DNA of 34,294 nt from Alphaproteobacteria bacterium (GTDB lineage: Bacteria > Pseudomonadota > Alphaproteobacteria > Paracaedibacterales > CAIOTO01): the NCBI GenBank assembly GCA_947490395.1, contig CANLGW010000010.1:1-34294 (forward strand), written 5' to 3'. A program made the position numbers and the translations under genes. Shown here in pieces: positions 26,439-34,294 of this stretch. Under the pieces are notes generated by a model, which saw only the letters and a list, made by a program, of their open reading frames with translations, was not told the DNA's origin and searched no databases. Position 1 is the stretch's first letter; every line of letters starts with the position of its first letter.

Positions 26439-26488
26439 GACGTAAGAGACATCCCTTTTGAAACAGCAATGGAGGGACGTCTTATGTC
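26439..26488 (+). promoter_or_regulatory. Start-codon-occluding hairpin (possible RNA thermometer)
   Basis: 26439-26456 can pair with 26473-26488. From the loop outward the pairs are TCCCT (26452-26456) with AGGGA (26473-26477), an A/C mismatch, C-G, a two-base bulge (GA, 26448-26449), then GACGTAAGA (26439-26447) with TCTTATGTC (26480-26488, one G-U pair). The loop is 26457-26472. The right strand includes most of the GGAGGG Shine-Dalgarno (26471-26476) and the ATG (26484-26486), so the folded mRNA would hide both. Confidence 0.55.
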
Positions 26489-27809
26489 ACATACAACAAA
26501 CCAATCACGTATACGATTATTTTTAGTCACAACCAGTTTTGTGAGCGCATGTTTTTTAACAGATGTTTATGCAGGGGATAATCCGATTGACGGTAAAGAA
26601 ACCCTCTCATCATATAGCCGAGTGACGCATGTGAGAATGCCAAAGCATAAGCGCGCTATTGCGACGACGATACCTCAAACAGTCCATGAAGCACCTTCGC
26701 CTGTGTTTAAACGCATTGCCCTAAAAGCATCAGAATTAAGAACATACCTTAATGAACGTGTTATTGGACAAGAGGAGGCTATGGCGAGTTTTGCCGCGTT
26801 TATCCATATGCATTTTACAAGCATTGCTTTAAATAAGTGGATTGAAGAAAATCCAGTGGAGGCGGCTGCAAGCGGAATGGTTGCCTGCCAGAAGAGTAAT
26901 ATGTTGATGATCGGTCAAACAGGGTGCGGTAAGTCAGAATGTCTGAAACAAGCCCGTCATTATTTGAAGGCTCAGGGATTTGATATTACGATTGTTGATG
27001 CAAGTGCAAGTTCGCTCACCCGCACAGGGTATGTTGGTCTTAGTGTGTCAGATCTTTTGGCAGAGGCACTTCGTTTGAATAATTATGACGTGTATAAAAC
27101 GGAGAATAGCACCGTGATTTTTGCAGATGAAATTGATAAAATTGCGGCAAGTACGTCTGAACGATTGGATGGAGGACGTGATATTACAGGCGCAGCAGTT
27201 CAAAATGAATTTTTAAAGCCCTTGCAAGAGGATACAATTCAATTACGGATTGAGATAATCCCAGGTAAAAAAGAAACGTTTCACATATGCACTAAAAATA
27301 TTCTTTTTGTGGGGGCAGGCGCGTTTAAGAAACTGCATGTTTCGCCTGACAACCGTATTACAGATGCGGCTTTAAGTGAATTTGGTTTTTCAGATGAATT
27401 TGTTGGTCGATTTCAAAACCGTGTGTTGTTTAAAAAATTGGCTCAAAGTGATTATTTGCGTGTTTTGCAGTCCAATTTTTCAGTGATTAAAGAAAAACAA
27501 GGCCTGCTTAAAAATGGTTATGGGATCGATCTTACTTTTTCTTATCCTGCCTTAACAAAAATAGCGGAAGGTGCCTTTATGCGCCCAACTGGTGTTCGAG
27601 CCCTAACGTCAATTGTGGAAGAACTTGTATTGCCCTATATTAAAAACGCTGAACGGTATGAGGGAAGAGAAGTTCAGGTGCGCGAAAGTGATGTTGTGGC
27701 AATTATCCCGCATACACCGCAGGAGAAAATGGCTGTATGGGATGGAAAAACGGTGGATTCACGTGAGCCTGAAATGAGCCTTGAGCTGCGCAATACATTG
27801 TATAGCTAA
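26484..27809 (+). CDS. ClpX/HslU-like AAA+ ATPase with an export signal
   Basis: This 441-residue protein starts at ATG 26484 with GGAGGG at 26471-26476; an ATG at 26469 precedes this site and is unlikely. Residues 1-30 look like a signal peptide: RIRLFLVTTSFVSACFLTDVYA, with either signal peptidase I cleavage after VYA30 or a lipobox VSAC with Cys23. The AAA+ core resembles ClpX and HslU: YLNERVIGQEEAM (88-100), Walker A GQTGCGKSE (144-152), pore-region RTGYVGLSV (180-188), Walker B VIFADEIDKIA (211-221), Arg finger in DEFVGRFQ (Arg309) and sensor 2 PTGVRALTSIVE (Arg372). There is no ClpX zinc domain and no HslU I domain. All ATPase residues are present, so activity seems preserved, yet the periplasm lacks ATP. 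It may act outside the cell, or the signal may be a membrane anchor. It is divergent from hslVU. Confidence 0.8.
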   Translation: MSHTTNQSRIRLFLVTTSFVSACFLTDVYAGDNPIDGKETLSSYSRVTHVRMPKHKRAIATTIPQTVHEAPSPVFKRIALKASELRTYLNERVIGQEEAMASFAAFIHMHFTSIALNKWIEENPVEAAASGMVACQKSNMLMIGQTGCGKSECLKQARHYLKAQGFDITIVDASASSLTRTGYVGLSVSDLLAEALRLNNYDVYKTENSTVIFADEIDKIAASTSERLDGGRDITGAAVQNEFLKPLQEDTIQLRIEIIPGKKETFHICTKNILFVGAGAFKKLHVSPDNRITDAALSEFGFSDEFVGRFQNRVLFKKLAQSDYLRVLQSNFSVIKEKQGLLKNGYGIDLTFSYPALTKIAEGAFMRPTGVRALTSIVEELVLPYIKNAERYEGREVQVRESDVVAIIPHTPQEKMAVWDGKTVDSREPEMSLELRNTLYS

Positions 27810-27853
27810 TGATTGTTTTTAAAATAAATAAGTTGTCTTTCAGCCTTTATAGA

Positions 27854-27874
27854 TCCGCGGATCAAGTCCGCGGA
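27854..27874. repeat. REP-like palindrome
   Basis: TCCGCGG (27854-27860) and CCGCGGA (27868-27874) flank ATCAAGT. Its design (GC-rich arms around a CAAG loop) matches the palindrome at 32036-32058, so the two probably belong to one dispersed family. It lies between two convergent genes and could also end transcription. Confidence 0.5.
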
Positions 27875-27912
27875 AAACAAAGGAAGAATGCAGTGTTATA
27901 GCATTGATATTT

Positions 27913-29211
27913 TTAATATCCTTGATATCGTGCGCTTGAAAATGGTCGCAATAAATCACGTATTTCTTGACAATTCTTCGCTTTTACATATTCATCATTG
28001 ATAACGTCTTGATCAAGCTCTTGAATTAATCCTGCTGCAATTCCAATATGACCTTTGTTTAATGCATTCGCGAACACGTGAGCGCGATCGCCTTTCGTGA
28101 GTCGTTCTGCTTCTGATGTGATTATTTGAAAGACAGTGTCCATATCACCAGCAATTGTTGCCTTTAGAAGTTCTTTTTTCATTTTTATTTTGCTAGTGAA
28201 TGGTTGTTCACGTGTAGCCGATTGTGCTGTGGACGCAGTAATGCTTTCTGGTAAAACGTCATTAGGGGTATCGACGTCGTCAGGTGCAAGCATATGTTTG
28301 TTTGGGCGGTTGCTTTGTGTGGGGCTAAGTTCGCTGATTGTAAGCTTGCCGATTGATTGGTAAGCATCGGCCGATTCATTCCATAGCAATGTGTACTCAT
28401 GGGCGACTATTTTAGGATTGCACAAGCGAATAGGATGAGCAAAGCTAAAATTACTAAAATCACGACTCCTTAACATTTCATCAAAAACAGCCGTCGTTTC
28501 TGTAACACTAATATCATGTAAAGCCCACGTTTTATTAGGGGAATCATAGAAAGCAGTTCTAATTTTGCCCGTTAATAATCCAATAATGCTATCCCTGTTA
28601 ATATACTTGTTAGGGCTTAAATAAATGCAGGGCACACCGAATTGTTCCTGAATATCTGTTCGGATTTTATTTGATTCTGAGGCTTGATGATCGTTTCTTC
28701 TGTGTTGCGAAAACACAAGATTAAATGCGCCTTTTAATAAGTCTTTTGATTCATTATCTGCACAAATAGGTTCAACTTTATTTGTATTAAAGTCTATTAT
28801 AAAACGTAGGTCTTTTTCTTTTATTTTAAAACTAATTTTTCCAGGTATAATTTGACCGTTAAAAAAACAGGATTCAACACGATATGTTTCAAAAATTTTA
28901 TATCTATTATCTGAAAATGCGTATCCTAACTGATGATCAGGGCAGTCAAAACCTGGGGCGGTAATAAAAAAAGCTCCATTAGCATCACTGTCTAGGTTAT
29001 CAGCAATACTGTTTAAAAATAAAGTGGGATATTCCACATCATAAAATTGTATATTTTGTGTGTGATCTGGTTCGCCAAATTCTAATACTTTTGTGCTGTG
29101 TAGGCTAGAAAGACTTGTTGATGCTTGTCTTTCATGAGTATCCATACAATACACCTGTGTTGCCGCTGATAATAATAATGCTGCGGTGATTGTTTTCAGT
29201 ATAATCCTCAT
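27913..29211 (-). CDS. Exported protein of unknown function with ankyrin-like C-terminus
   Basis: This 432-residue protein has an N-terminal signal peptide (MRIILKTITAALLLSAATQVYC, cleavage around 18-22). Residues 30-300 are a mixed alpha/beta region that I do not recognise, with several Cys (for example CPD and ESCFF near 90-115). A Pro/Ser/Thr-rich linker runs from about 300 to 345. Residues 346-420 look like degenerate ankyrin-type helical pairs (ELLKATIAGDMDTVFQII, then ANALNKGHIGIAAGLI). Such proteins are often secreted effectors in intracellular bacteria, but this is inference. It converges on the exported AAA+ gene, separated by a REP-like palindrome. Confidence 0.7.
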   Translation of the reverse strand: MRIILKTITAALLLSAATQVYCMDTHERQASTSLSSLHSTKVLEFGEPDHTQNIQFYDVEYPTLFLNSIADNLDSDANGAFFITAPGFDCPDHQLGYAFSDNRYKIFETYRVESCFFNGQIIPGKISFKIKEKDLRFIIDFNTNKVEPICADNESKDLLKGAFNLVFSQHRRNDHQASESNKIRTDIQEQFGVPCIYLSPNKYINRDSIIGLLTGKIRTAFYDSPNKTWALHDISVTETTAVFDEMLRSRDFSNFSFAHPIRLCNPKIVAHEYTLLWNESADAYQSIGKLTISELSPTQSNRPNKHMLAPDDVDTPNDVLPESITASTAQSATREQPFTSKIKMKKELLKATIAGDMDTVFQIITSEAERLTKGDRAHVFANALNKGHIGIAAGLIQELDQDVINDEYVKAKNCQEIRDLLRPFSSARYQGY

Positions 29212-29444
29212 TCTATTGTTCCTTTTTGTTAGAGTTGACGTAAATATGAAAAATTTATGTCATGTCTGATATGGTTGTTATTTTATAGAATTCAATTCTT
29301 TTATGTATCAATTATTATTGATATGGTCTTTTACTTTTAAATACCACGAGAACTTATAACATAATTTAAATGAAATATGCAATGCGTATTTTTTTTTATT
29401 CTTCTTAAGTGTAGAATTGATTGTAAATTAAAAATATTTGGATT

Positions 29445-30986
29445 TTATCGTTGTACGATTTTAATCGTGCCGCATAAATGGCTGATTGTCAGATAAAAGA
29501 GGGATCCAATAGCGCACCCCCCTAAAACAAGAATAGCGTCACCGTAATGTCCAAGCGTTTGTGGATTATGTAGGCCAAATATACTCGATAGTTCATTAGG
29601 TGCATAGGCAACAATACATCCCATGCATAGGCTGATCGTTGTAATTTTGACAGCGAAATTTACAAAATCCCAATTAAGTTTGAAAAGATCGCGTTTATAT
29701 AAAATAATGCCGAGGGCAATAGCTTGACCATAGGCTGATAATGACGTTGATAGCGCTAGCCCAACGTGCAGTAAATAGGGCATTAAGCATAAGTTTAGCA
29801 CAAGATTACCAAGGATAGCAAAGCCACCGACAATAACAGGGGTGCGTGTATCATTTTGCGAAAAAAACGTTGTGGCAAATACTTTTGCGGCAACATAGGC
29901 GGGAAGGCCGCTCGCAAAGGCTGCAAGTGTGGGTGCTGTTTGTGCAACATCGGCGGCCGTGAATTGCCCATGTCCGAATAAAAGGGAGATAAGCGGATAG
30001 CTGAGTACAATCAGACCAATGGCCGCTGGCATGTTCATGAATAAGGCAAATGTTAGGGCTTTGTTTTGTAGACGAAGGGCTTCGTTCTTATCGCCTGCGC
30101 GCCATAATTTGCTGAGACTTGGCAATAACGCCGTGCCTATAGCAACGCCAAAAATTGACATAGGCAGTTGGTATAAGCGATCGGCATAATAAAGGTACGA
30201 CATTGATCCAACGGGCAAGAACGAAGCCAGCTGTAAATCAATAAGCAAATTAATTTGCATCACACCTGCGCCAATCATGCCAGGGATCATTTTTTTAACA
30301 AGCTGTCGCACATCAGGGGAGAGCGTCGGCATTTTAAGAGGGATTGAAAGCCCCTGGCGGGCACACGCAAAATACAGCCAACCGAGTTGTAAAACACCTG
30401 CAACAAAAACAGAAATTGATAGCAATGTGCCTGAATTAATGGTGGTGTGTGGAATCATAAGAAGGGCAATAATCATAGCGATGTTGAGGAGCACAGGCGC
30501 CGCAGAGGCTGCCCAAAAGCGTTCAACAGAATTAAGCATACCCGCGAGGAGTGCCGTTAGTGAAATGCACAAAATATAGGGAAATGTAATACGCGTAAAG
30601 GTTGTGGCCAGTTCAACACGTTCGGGAGTGCTCGAAAAGCCAGGGGCAATGAGAGGCATGACGAAGGGCGTTAATAGTTCGATGAAAAGGACAAATCCAA
30701 AAAGAAACCATGCCATGACAGAAAAGGCTTCGGTTGCCATTTTTTTAGCAGCAGGCAACCCGTCTTCAGTTAATTTTCCAGCAAATTGAGGGACGAAGGC
30801 GGCATTAAAGGCGCCCTCGGCAAAAAAACGCCGAAAGAAATTAGGGAATTTAAAGGCAACGACAAAGGCGTCACTGATAACACTTGCCCCCATGTAGTGG
30901 GACATCAGCATTTCGCGTAACATACCAAGAAAGCGACTGACAGCCGTCCATCCACCAACAGTTGTTGCAGCCTTAAACAAATTCAT
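29445..30986 (-). CDS. murJ: Lipid II flippase MurJ (MviN)
   Basis: MurJ moves lipid II across the inner membrane for peptidoglycan synthesis. From the ATG at 30986 the product is 513 residues with about 14 hydrophobic segments. The N-terminus NLFKAATTVGGWTAVSRFLGMLREML, followed by SDAFVVAFKFPNFFRRFFAEGAFNAAFVP, is diagnostic. An ATG at 31028 would add 14 residues not seen in the family, so I prefer 30986, which overlaps the end of lolD by 14 bp. No strong Shine-Dalgarno is visible at either site, in keeping with coupling to lolD. Downstream, 29212-29444 is AT-rich with no gene. Confidence 0.93.
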   Translation of the reverse strand: MNLFKAATTVGGWTAVSRFLGMLREMLMSHYMGASVISDAFVVAFKFPNFFRRFFAEGAFNAAFVPQFAGKLTEDGLPAAKKMATEAFSVMAWFLFGFVLFIELLTPFVMPLIAPGFSSTPERVELATTFTRITFPYILCISLTALLAGMLNSVERFWAASAAPVLLNIAMIIALLMIPHTTINSGTLLSISVFVAGVLQLGWLYFACARQGLSIPLKMPTLSPDVRQLVKKMIPGMIGAGVMQINLLIDLQLASFLPVGSMSYLYYADRLYQLPMSIFGVAIGTALLPSLSKLWRAGDKNEALRLQNKALTFALFMNMPAAIGLIVLSYPLISLLFGHGQFTAADVAQTAPTLAAFASGLPAYVAAKVFATTFFSQNDTRTPVIVGGFAILGNLVLNLCLMPYLLHVGLALSTSLSAYGQAIALGIILYKRDLFKLNWDFVNFAVKITTISLCMGCIVAYAPNELSSIFGLHNPQTLGHYGDAILVLGGCAIGSLFYLTISHLCGTIKIVQR

Positions 30987-31701
30987 TTGGTTCAAAGATC
31001 TTTGTTTGTTTAATGCCTTTGTTTTCATGTGTAATTTCTTCTAAGACGCCGTTATGCAATCGTACAATTCGATCCATTTTAAGTGCAAGTTCTAAATCGT
31101 GCGTGGCGATAAGGGCGGCTAATTTTTGAGTGCGAATTAATTGAATCAGTTCATCAAACACCATTTCAGATGTGGTGTCATCAAGATTGCCCGTTGGTTC
31201 ATCTGCAAGCAAAAGCGTTGGTTCGTGAATAAGGGCACGTGCAATAGCGACGCGTTGCTGTTCGCCACCCGATAGCTTTTTTGGTGAATGATTGAGTCGG
31301 TGGGAAAGTCCCATTTTTTCTAAAAATAGAATAGCCTTTTCGCGTGCTATTTTAAAGGGAATGCCTGCAATAATCAGTGGCATCATTACGTTTTCAAGGC
31401 TTGTGAATTCGGATAATAAATGATGAAATTGATAGATAAAGCCAATATGCTTACGGCGAAGTGTTGTTAAATCGGTGTTGTTGAGCGTATTAACATTATG
31501 TGCATGGATAGTAATATCGCCTGATGATGGTTTTTCGAGTAAGCCAGCAAGATGTAGAAAAGTTGATTTTCCAGAACCACTGGCACCAATAAGGGCGACA
31601 ACTTCGCCTGCATTTAGGGAAAAGTTAATGCCTTTAAGGATGTGCAAAGTCGCATCCCCTTGTTGATACACTCGGTGAACATCGTGGCACTGAAAAATCA
31701 T
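30973..31701 (-). CDS. lolD: Lipoprotein-releasing ABC ATPase LolD
   Basis: LolD powers release of lipoproteins from the inner membrane with LolC/E. The 242-residue product (from the ATG at 31701) has Walker A GASGSGKST at 39-47, the Q-loop in IGFIYQFHHLLSEFT (the FQFHHLL element is typical of LolD), LSGGEQQR, Walker B LLLADEPTGNLDD and the switch His in ATHD. A longer frame runs upstream through tRNA-His, so the start must lie after the tRNA. ATG 31701 has a weak GGA site; ATG 31719 is an alternative only 10 nt from the tRNA 3' end. No lolC/E gene is next to it. It overlaps murJ by 14 bp. Confidence 0.9.
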   Translation of the reverse strand: MIFQCHDVHRVYQQGDATLHILKGINFSLNAGEVVALIGASGSGKSTFLHLAGLLEKPSSGDITIHAHNVNTLNNTDLTTLRRKHIGFIYQFHHLLSEFTSLENVMMPLIIAGIPFKIAREKAILFLEKMGLSHRLNHSPKKLSGGEQQRVAIARALIHEPTLLLADEPTGNLDDTTSEMVFDELIQLIRTQKLAALIATHDLELALKMDRIVRLHNGVLEEITHENKGIKQTKIFEPNEFV

Positions 31702-31729
31702 GAAAATTCCGAAAGACATAAAAGGGGCA

Positions 31730-31807
31730 TGGGGCGAATGACCGGGATCGAACCGGCGACCTCTAGAACCACAACCTAGCGCTCTAACCAACTGAGCTAC
31801 ACCCGCC
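31730..31807 (-). tRNA. tRNA-His (anticodon GTG)
   Basis: On the minus strand the gene reads G-1, acceptor GCGGGTG/CATTCGC (two G-U pairs), D-arm GCTC...GAGC, anticodon stem around loop TTGTGGT (anticodon GTG), T-arm with TTCGATC, C73 and an encoded CCA. The extra G-1 opposite C73 is the classic His identity element, lost in many alphaproteobacteria but kept here. It lies just upstream of lolD on the same strand. Confidence 0.96.
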
Positions 31808-32134
31808 ACAATTGAGACTGAGTATAACTAATGGTTGCTACAAAATCAACATTTTTTTGGTGCTCATGCATTTTAAGTTAGTGAAGTTTTTATGGTTCTT
31901 ATGCAAAATAGGTAGGTAGCATTTATTAAACCCCAGAATGTGTTATCTTCGAACGTGACCCGAAGATTTTTCATGCTTCACGGGCAAACACACTAGGTAT
32001 AACTTAATAGGCTATATGCCGCTTCAGTAGTAGAGATACTCGGGGCAAGCCCGAGTATGATATGGGGAGAAAATAAGATGATGTATTGCAGTGTTGATAA
32101 AAACAAAGGCACTTTCATGTTGATTGAGTATAGA
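31808..32134. other. Gene-free region between the chemoreceptor and tRNA-His
   Basis: The 327 bp hold no credible reading frame. They contain the promoter side of tRNA-His-lolD-murJ (minus strand, near 31810-31870), an imperfect palindrome around 31961-31985 (CCCGAAG...CTTCACGGG) and the clear REP-like palindrome at 32036-32058. Confidence 0.4.
32036..32058. repeat. REP-like palindrome, 9-bp arms
   Basis: ATACTCGGG (32036-32044) and CCCGAGTAT (32050-32058) are perfect inverted arms around GCAAG. It has the same plan as the palindrome at 27854-27874. It sits 77 bp beyond the chemoreceptor stop codon and could form a strong RNA hairpin there. Confidence 0.55.
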
Positions 32135-34147
32135 TTAAAACCCATCCCAGTTATCTTTTGTATTTCCTTTGGTTGATATTATTGGCTTTGTGGTGCTTTT
32201 TGTTGGTATGCTGCTGGTAGCCCGCACTGTACTGATTGGTTTTTTAGGAATTATAGAACTACGATCATAGTCTCTGCCGGCGCTTTCATCAATTCTGAAA
32301 TAGTTTACCATATCACGGAGCTGTTCGGCTTGTTCGCTCAAAGATTGTGCGGCTGCCGTTGTTTCTTGCACTAGTGCGGCGTTACTTTGGGTCATTTCAT
32401 CCATTTGGCTCACGGCAATATTAATTTGCTCAATACCCGAGCTTTGTTCGCCAGAGGCAAGTGAGATATCTGTAATAAGTGTTGCCACATGTTTCACAGA
32501 ATCAAGAATTTGATTTAAACTCGATCCTGCTTGATTGACGAGTTTTGCTCCATCTCGAACATGGTGATTACTGTCTGTGATCAGGCTTTTAATTTGCTTT
32601 GCAGCTTGTGCTGAACGTCCTGCGAGGGTTCGAACTTCTTCTGCTACAACAGCAAATCCTTTGCCAGCTTCACCTGCACGTGCGGCTTCAACCGATGCGT
32701 TCAATGCCAATAGATTTGTTTGAAATGCAATTTCGTCAATAACGACAATAATGTCAGAAATCTTGCCTGCTGACTCTTCAATGCGCTCCATTGCGGCAAC
32801 AGCATCAAATACAATTTTACCGCTGCTTGTCGCGATTTGATTTGATGTATTAGCCAGTTGGCTGGCTTGTTTTGAGTTATCTGCGTTTTGATGCACGGTT
32901 GATGATAGTTCTTCCATTGACGCGGATGTTTCCTCCAGGCTGCAGGCTTGTTGTTCTGTTCGAACGGAAAGATCTTGTGTTCCTTCGGCAATTTCAGCAA
33001 CAGCCCCTGTAATTTCACGGGTGGAATTTATAATTTTTGAAATTGTTTGGTTTAACTGATCCCCTGTTTCATTGGCATCTGATTTGAGCTTTTCAAAGAT
33101 ACCTTTATAGTTTCCTTGGATGCGAACGCGTAAATCGCCTTTTGATAAGCCTGCAAACATTGTCACCATATCACCAACCGCTTGCTCAACAGTATTCATT
33201 AGACTGTTCATGCCTGTTGATAGACCTAACATAAATCCATGTTTATTGGCTTCATCAATACGAATGCCAAGATTGCCATCATTTGCTGATTGCACAAGTT
33301 GCTCAACTTCAGCTTGGATATGGGCTTCATCCGTTTGATCATTCAGTTCAATAACAACCCCTAAGAATTCATTAAGGTCATTTTTAATTGGATTTGCAAT
33401 AATCCGTAAAACACATCCATGATAAGTCAGCACATACTCAGCCTTTGATTGTATCTCGCTTAAGTTTGTGCCTGCTTTGGCATCGTTACGGTTAAAGTGA
33501 TTGATAGGTTGATCGATTGGGTCTCTTACTCTAAAGCCATTTAATTCATTTTGTAGTAAATTTTCATGACGTTTAAATATGCTTATTGTTGCAAGGTTTA
33601 CATAAATAATTTGCCCTTTTGCATCAGCGATTAAAATGCCTGATGATACGGTGTTTAAAGCATTTTTTAACTGAATAGCTTCAATTCCTGATTTGCGAAT
33701 AATGTCAAGTGCCCGCGCCATATTACCAATTTCATCGCCACGGTTTTGCCCTGTAACGACAATTTTTGTGTCACCTGTTGAAAATTTTTGAATAAGGCTG
33801 GTCATTGTTGCTAGTGGTGTCGTTACACCGTGTGATACAAACCAGTATAAAATGCAGAGGAATATCAGTGAAATGAGTGTTAGTATTGTGAATATAATCA
33901 GACCTGTTGTTGCTTCTGATGCTTTGCTAATGGAAATCACCCGCACTTCACGTGCAACGCCATCTTCGATATTTCTTAATTTTTCAACAGCAGCAAATGA
34001 AACTTTAAACCATGAATCGGCTGTGACGTCTTGGAAGCGTCCTGATAAGCCTCCTTCTTTCATCACGTTCGCATATTCTTTTATTTTTCGGTATTCTTCA
34101 GAATTCATGAAGCTAACAAATTGCTTGCGGGCGAGTTCTGGCAATAC
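32135..34147 (-). pseudogene. Methyl-accepting chemotaxis protein, N-terminus removed by the IS
   Basis: The frame is open from the IS edge (first native codon GTA at 34147) to TAA at 32137-32135, about 670 codons. A TTG at 34144 is only a chance start. Numbering from there: residues 1-75 are the end of an extracytoplasmic sensor resembling an NIT-type domain; a membrane segment spans about 79-104; HAMP 105-158; a PAS-like domain about 160-275; a second HAMP-like region 280-390; then the long signalling hairpin with tip IDEIAFQTNLLALNASVEAARAGEAGKGFAVV. The C-terminus ends NWDGF, matching the W-x-x-F pentapeptide that tethers CheR/CheB. The first membrane segment and most of the sensor are missing, so ligand sensing must be lost even if a fragment is made. 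Confidence 0.88.
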
Positions 34148-34294
34148 AATAGACCTACTGCGTAAGTGGAATTAGAGCTAAACTTTTACGGAAAACGCTT
34201 CAAATTTTAAGCAAGATATACTAAAAAAGGGTATTCACCGACTAAAATGGATACCCTATGTCTCTAAAATACACGAAAATCAAAAAAAGACCAG
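34148..34294 (+). mobile_element. 5' end of an insertion sequence, right copy (partial)
   Basis: It is identical to the reverse complement of 1-147. The element enters from 34148, within the chemoreceptor gene, and reaches a start codon at 34258. A 7-bp hairpin, AGGGTAT (34228-34234) with ATACCCT (34251-34257), ends directly at the transposase ATG. Such structures in some IS elements prevent translation of read-through transcripts from neighbouring genes. The other IS end and any target duplication lie outside the window. Confidence 0.75.
34258..34294 (+). CDS. Probable transposase, first 12 codons only (partial, right copy)
   Basis: ATG at 34258-34260 opens MSLKYTKIKKRP and runs off the window. 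It duplicates the frame at the left end. The basic start and position 110 bp inside the IS edge suggest a transposase; the family is undetermined. Confidence 0.45.
   Translation, partial: MSLKYTKIKKRP

Noticed and set aside
26469-26483. ATG at 26469 as the start of the AAA+ protein
   Set aside because: It lies before the GGAGGG site, has no Shine-Dalgarno of its own, and would place an acidic residue before the signal peptide.
31730-31807. tRNA-His without G-1 and without an encoded CCA
   Set aside because: This came from a wrong alignment. With T8-A9-G10 in place, the first G is position -1, opposite C73, and CCA is encoded.
31702-31809. An N-terminal extension of LolD reading from 31809
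   Set aside because: The extension is translation through tRNA-His. The ABC domain starts at MIFQCHDVHRVY (31701).
1-34294. CRISPR array, rRNA genes, prophage structural genes or a replication origin
   Set aside because: I looked for regularly spaced repeats, rRNA-like segments, phage-type gene runs and DnaA-box clusters and saw none.

Overview
The window looks like chromosome from a low-GC alphaproteobacterium. The lineage is inferred from gene content: the bamA-skp-lpxD-fabZ-lpxA envelope cluster, hslVU, ftsEX, a compact bifunctional putA, a DUF6314-type protein, a tRNA-His that still encodes G-1, many decaying accessory genes, and signal-peptide proteins of the kind seen in host-associated bacteria. 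A Holosporales- or Rickettsiales-like endosymbiont fits best. No rRNA or species marker is present, so I go no further.

Both ends carry the same 147 bp in inverted orientation. This is the 5' end of an insertion sequence including the first codons of its probable transposase. The sequence is therefore a segment bounded by two IS copies, and each copy cuts a gene: an unrecognised gene at the left and a chemoreceptor at the right.

Layout. 0.15-3.2 kb is accessory DNA: the truncated gene, a 530-aa protein with a PD-(D/E)XK-like core, and a decayed MntA/HepT-type (MNT/HEPN) toxin-antitoxin pair. 3.4-9.4 kb holds putA with a frameshift in an A7 run, a Bcr/CflA-type exporter, and a DUF4143 AAA ATPase gene split by an in-frame TAA. 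9.5-11.8 kb is ftsE-ftsX-ydcF-like. 12.0-14.0 kb is a type II restriction-modification pair (Eco47II-like nuclease, C5-cytosine methylase with a fused MerR-like HTH and a large palindrome at its promoter). 14.4-17.7 kb holds asd, DUF6314, PhzF-like and DUF374 acyltransferase genes plus tRNA-Gln. 17.9-23.2 kb is the outer-membrane assembly and lipid A cluster. 23.3-24.1 kb is a two-gene ImmA/IrrE protease plus small membrane protein cassette. 24.2-26.0 kb is hslVU.

26.4-29.2 kb is the most unusual part. It has a ClpX/HslU-like AAA+ ATPase with an export signal (Sec or lipoprotein type), whose Shine-Dalgarno and start codon lie inside a long predicted hairpin. Facing it is an exported protein of unknown function with an ankyrin-like C-terminus. 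29.4-31.8 kb is tRNA-His-lolD-murJ, and 32.1-34.1 kb is a chemoreceptor that lost its N-terminus to the right-hand IS.

The core genes are intact and serve the envelope (BamA, Skp, LpxD, LpxA, FabZ, LolD, MurJ, FtsEX) and protein quality control (HslVU). The accessory genes show repeated lesions (IS truncation, nonsense codons, homopolymer frameshift), which is typical of a shrinking genome, although single-base assembly errors cannot be excluded.
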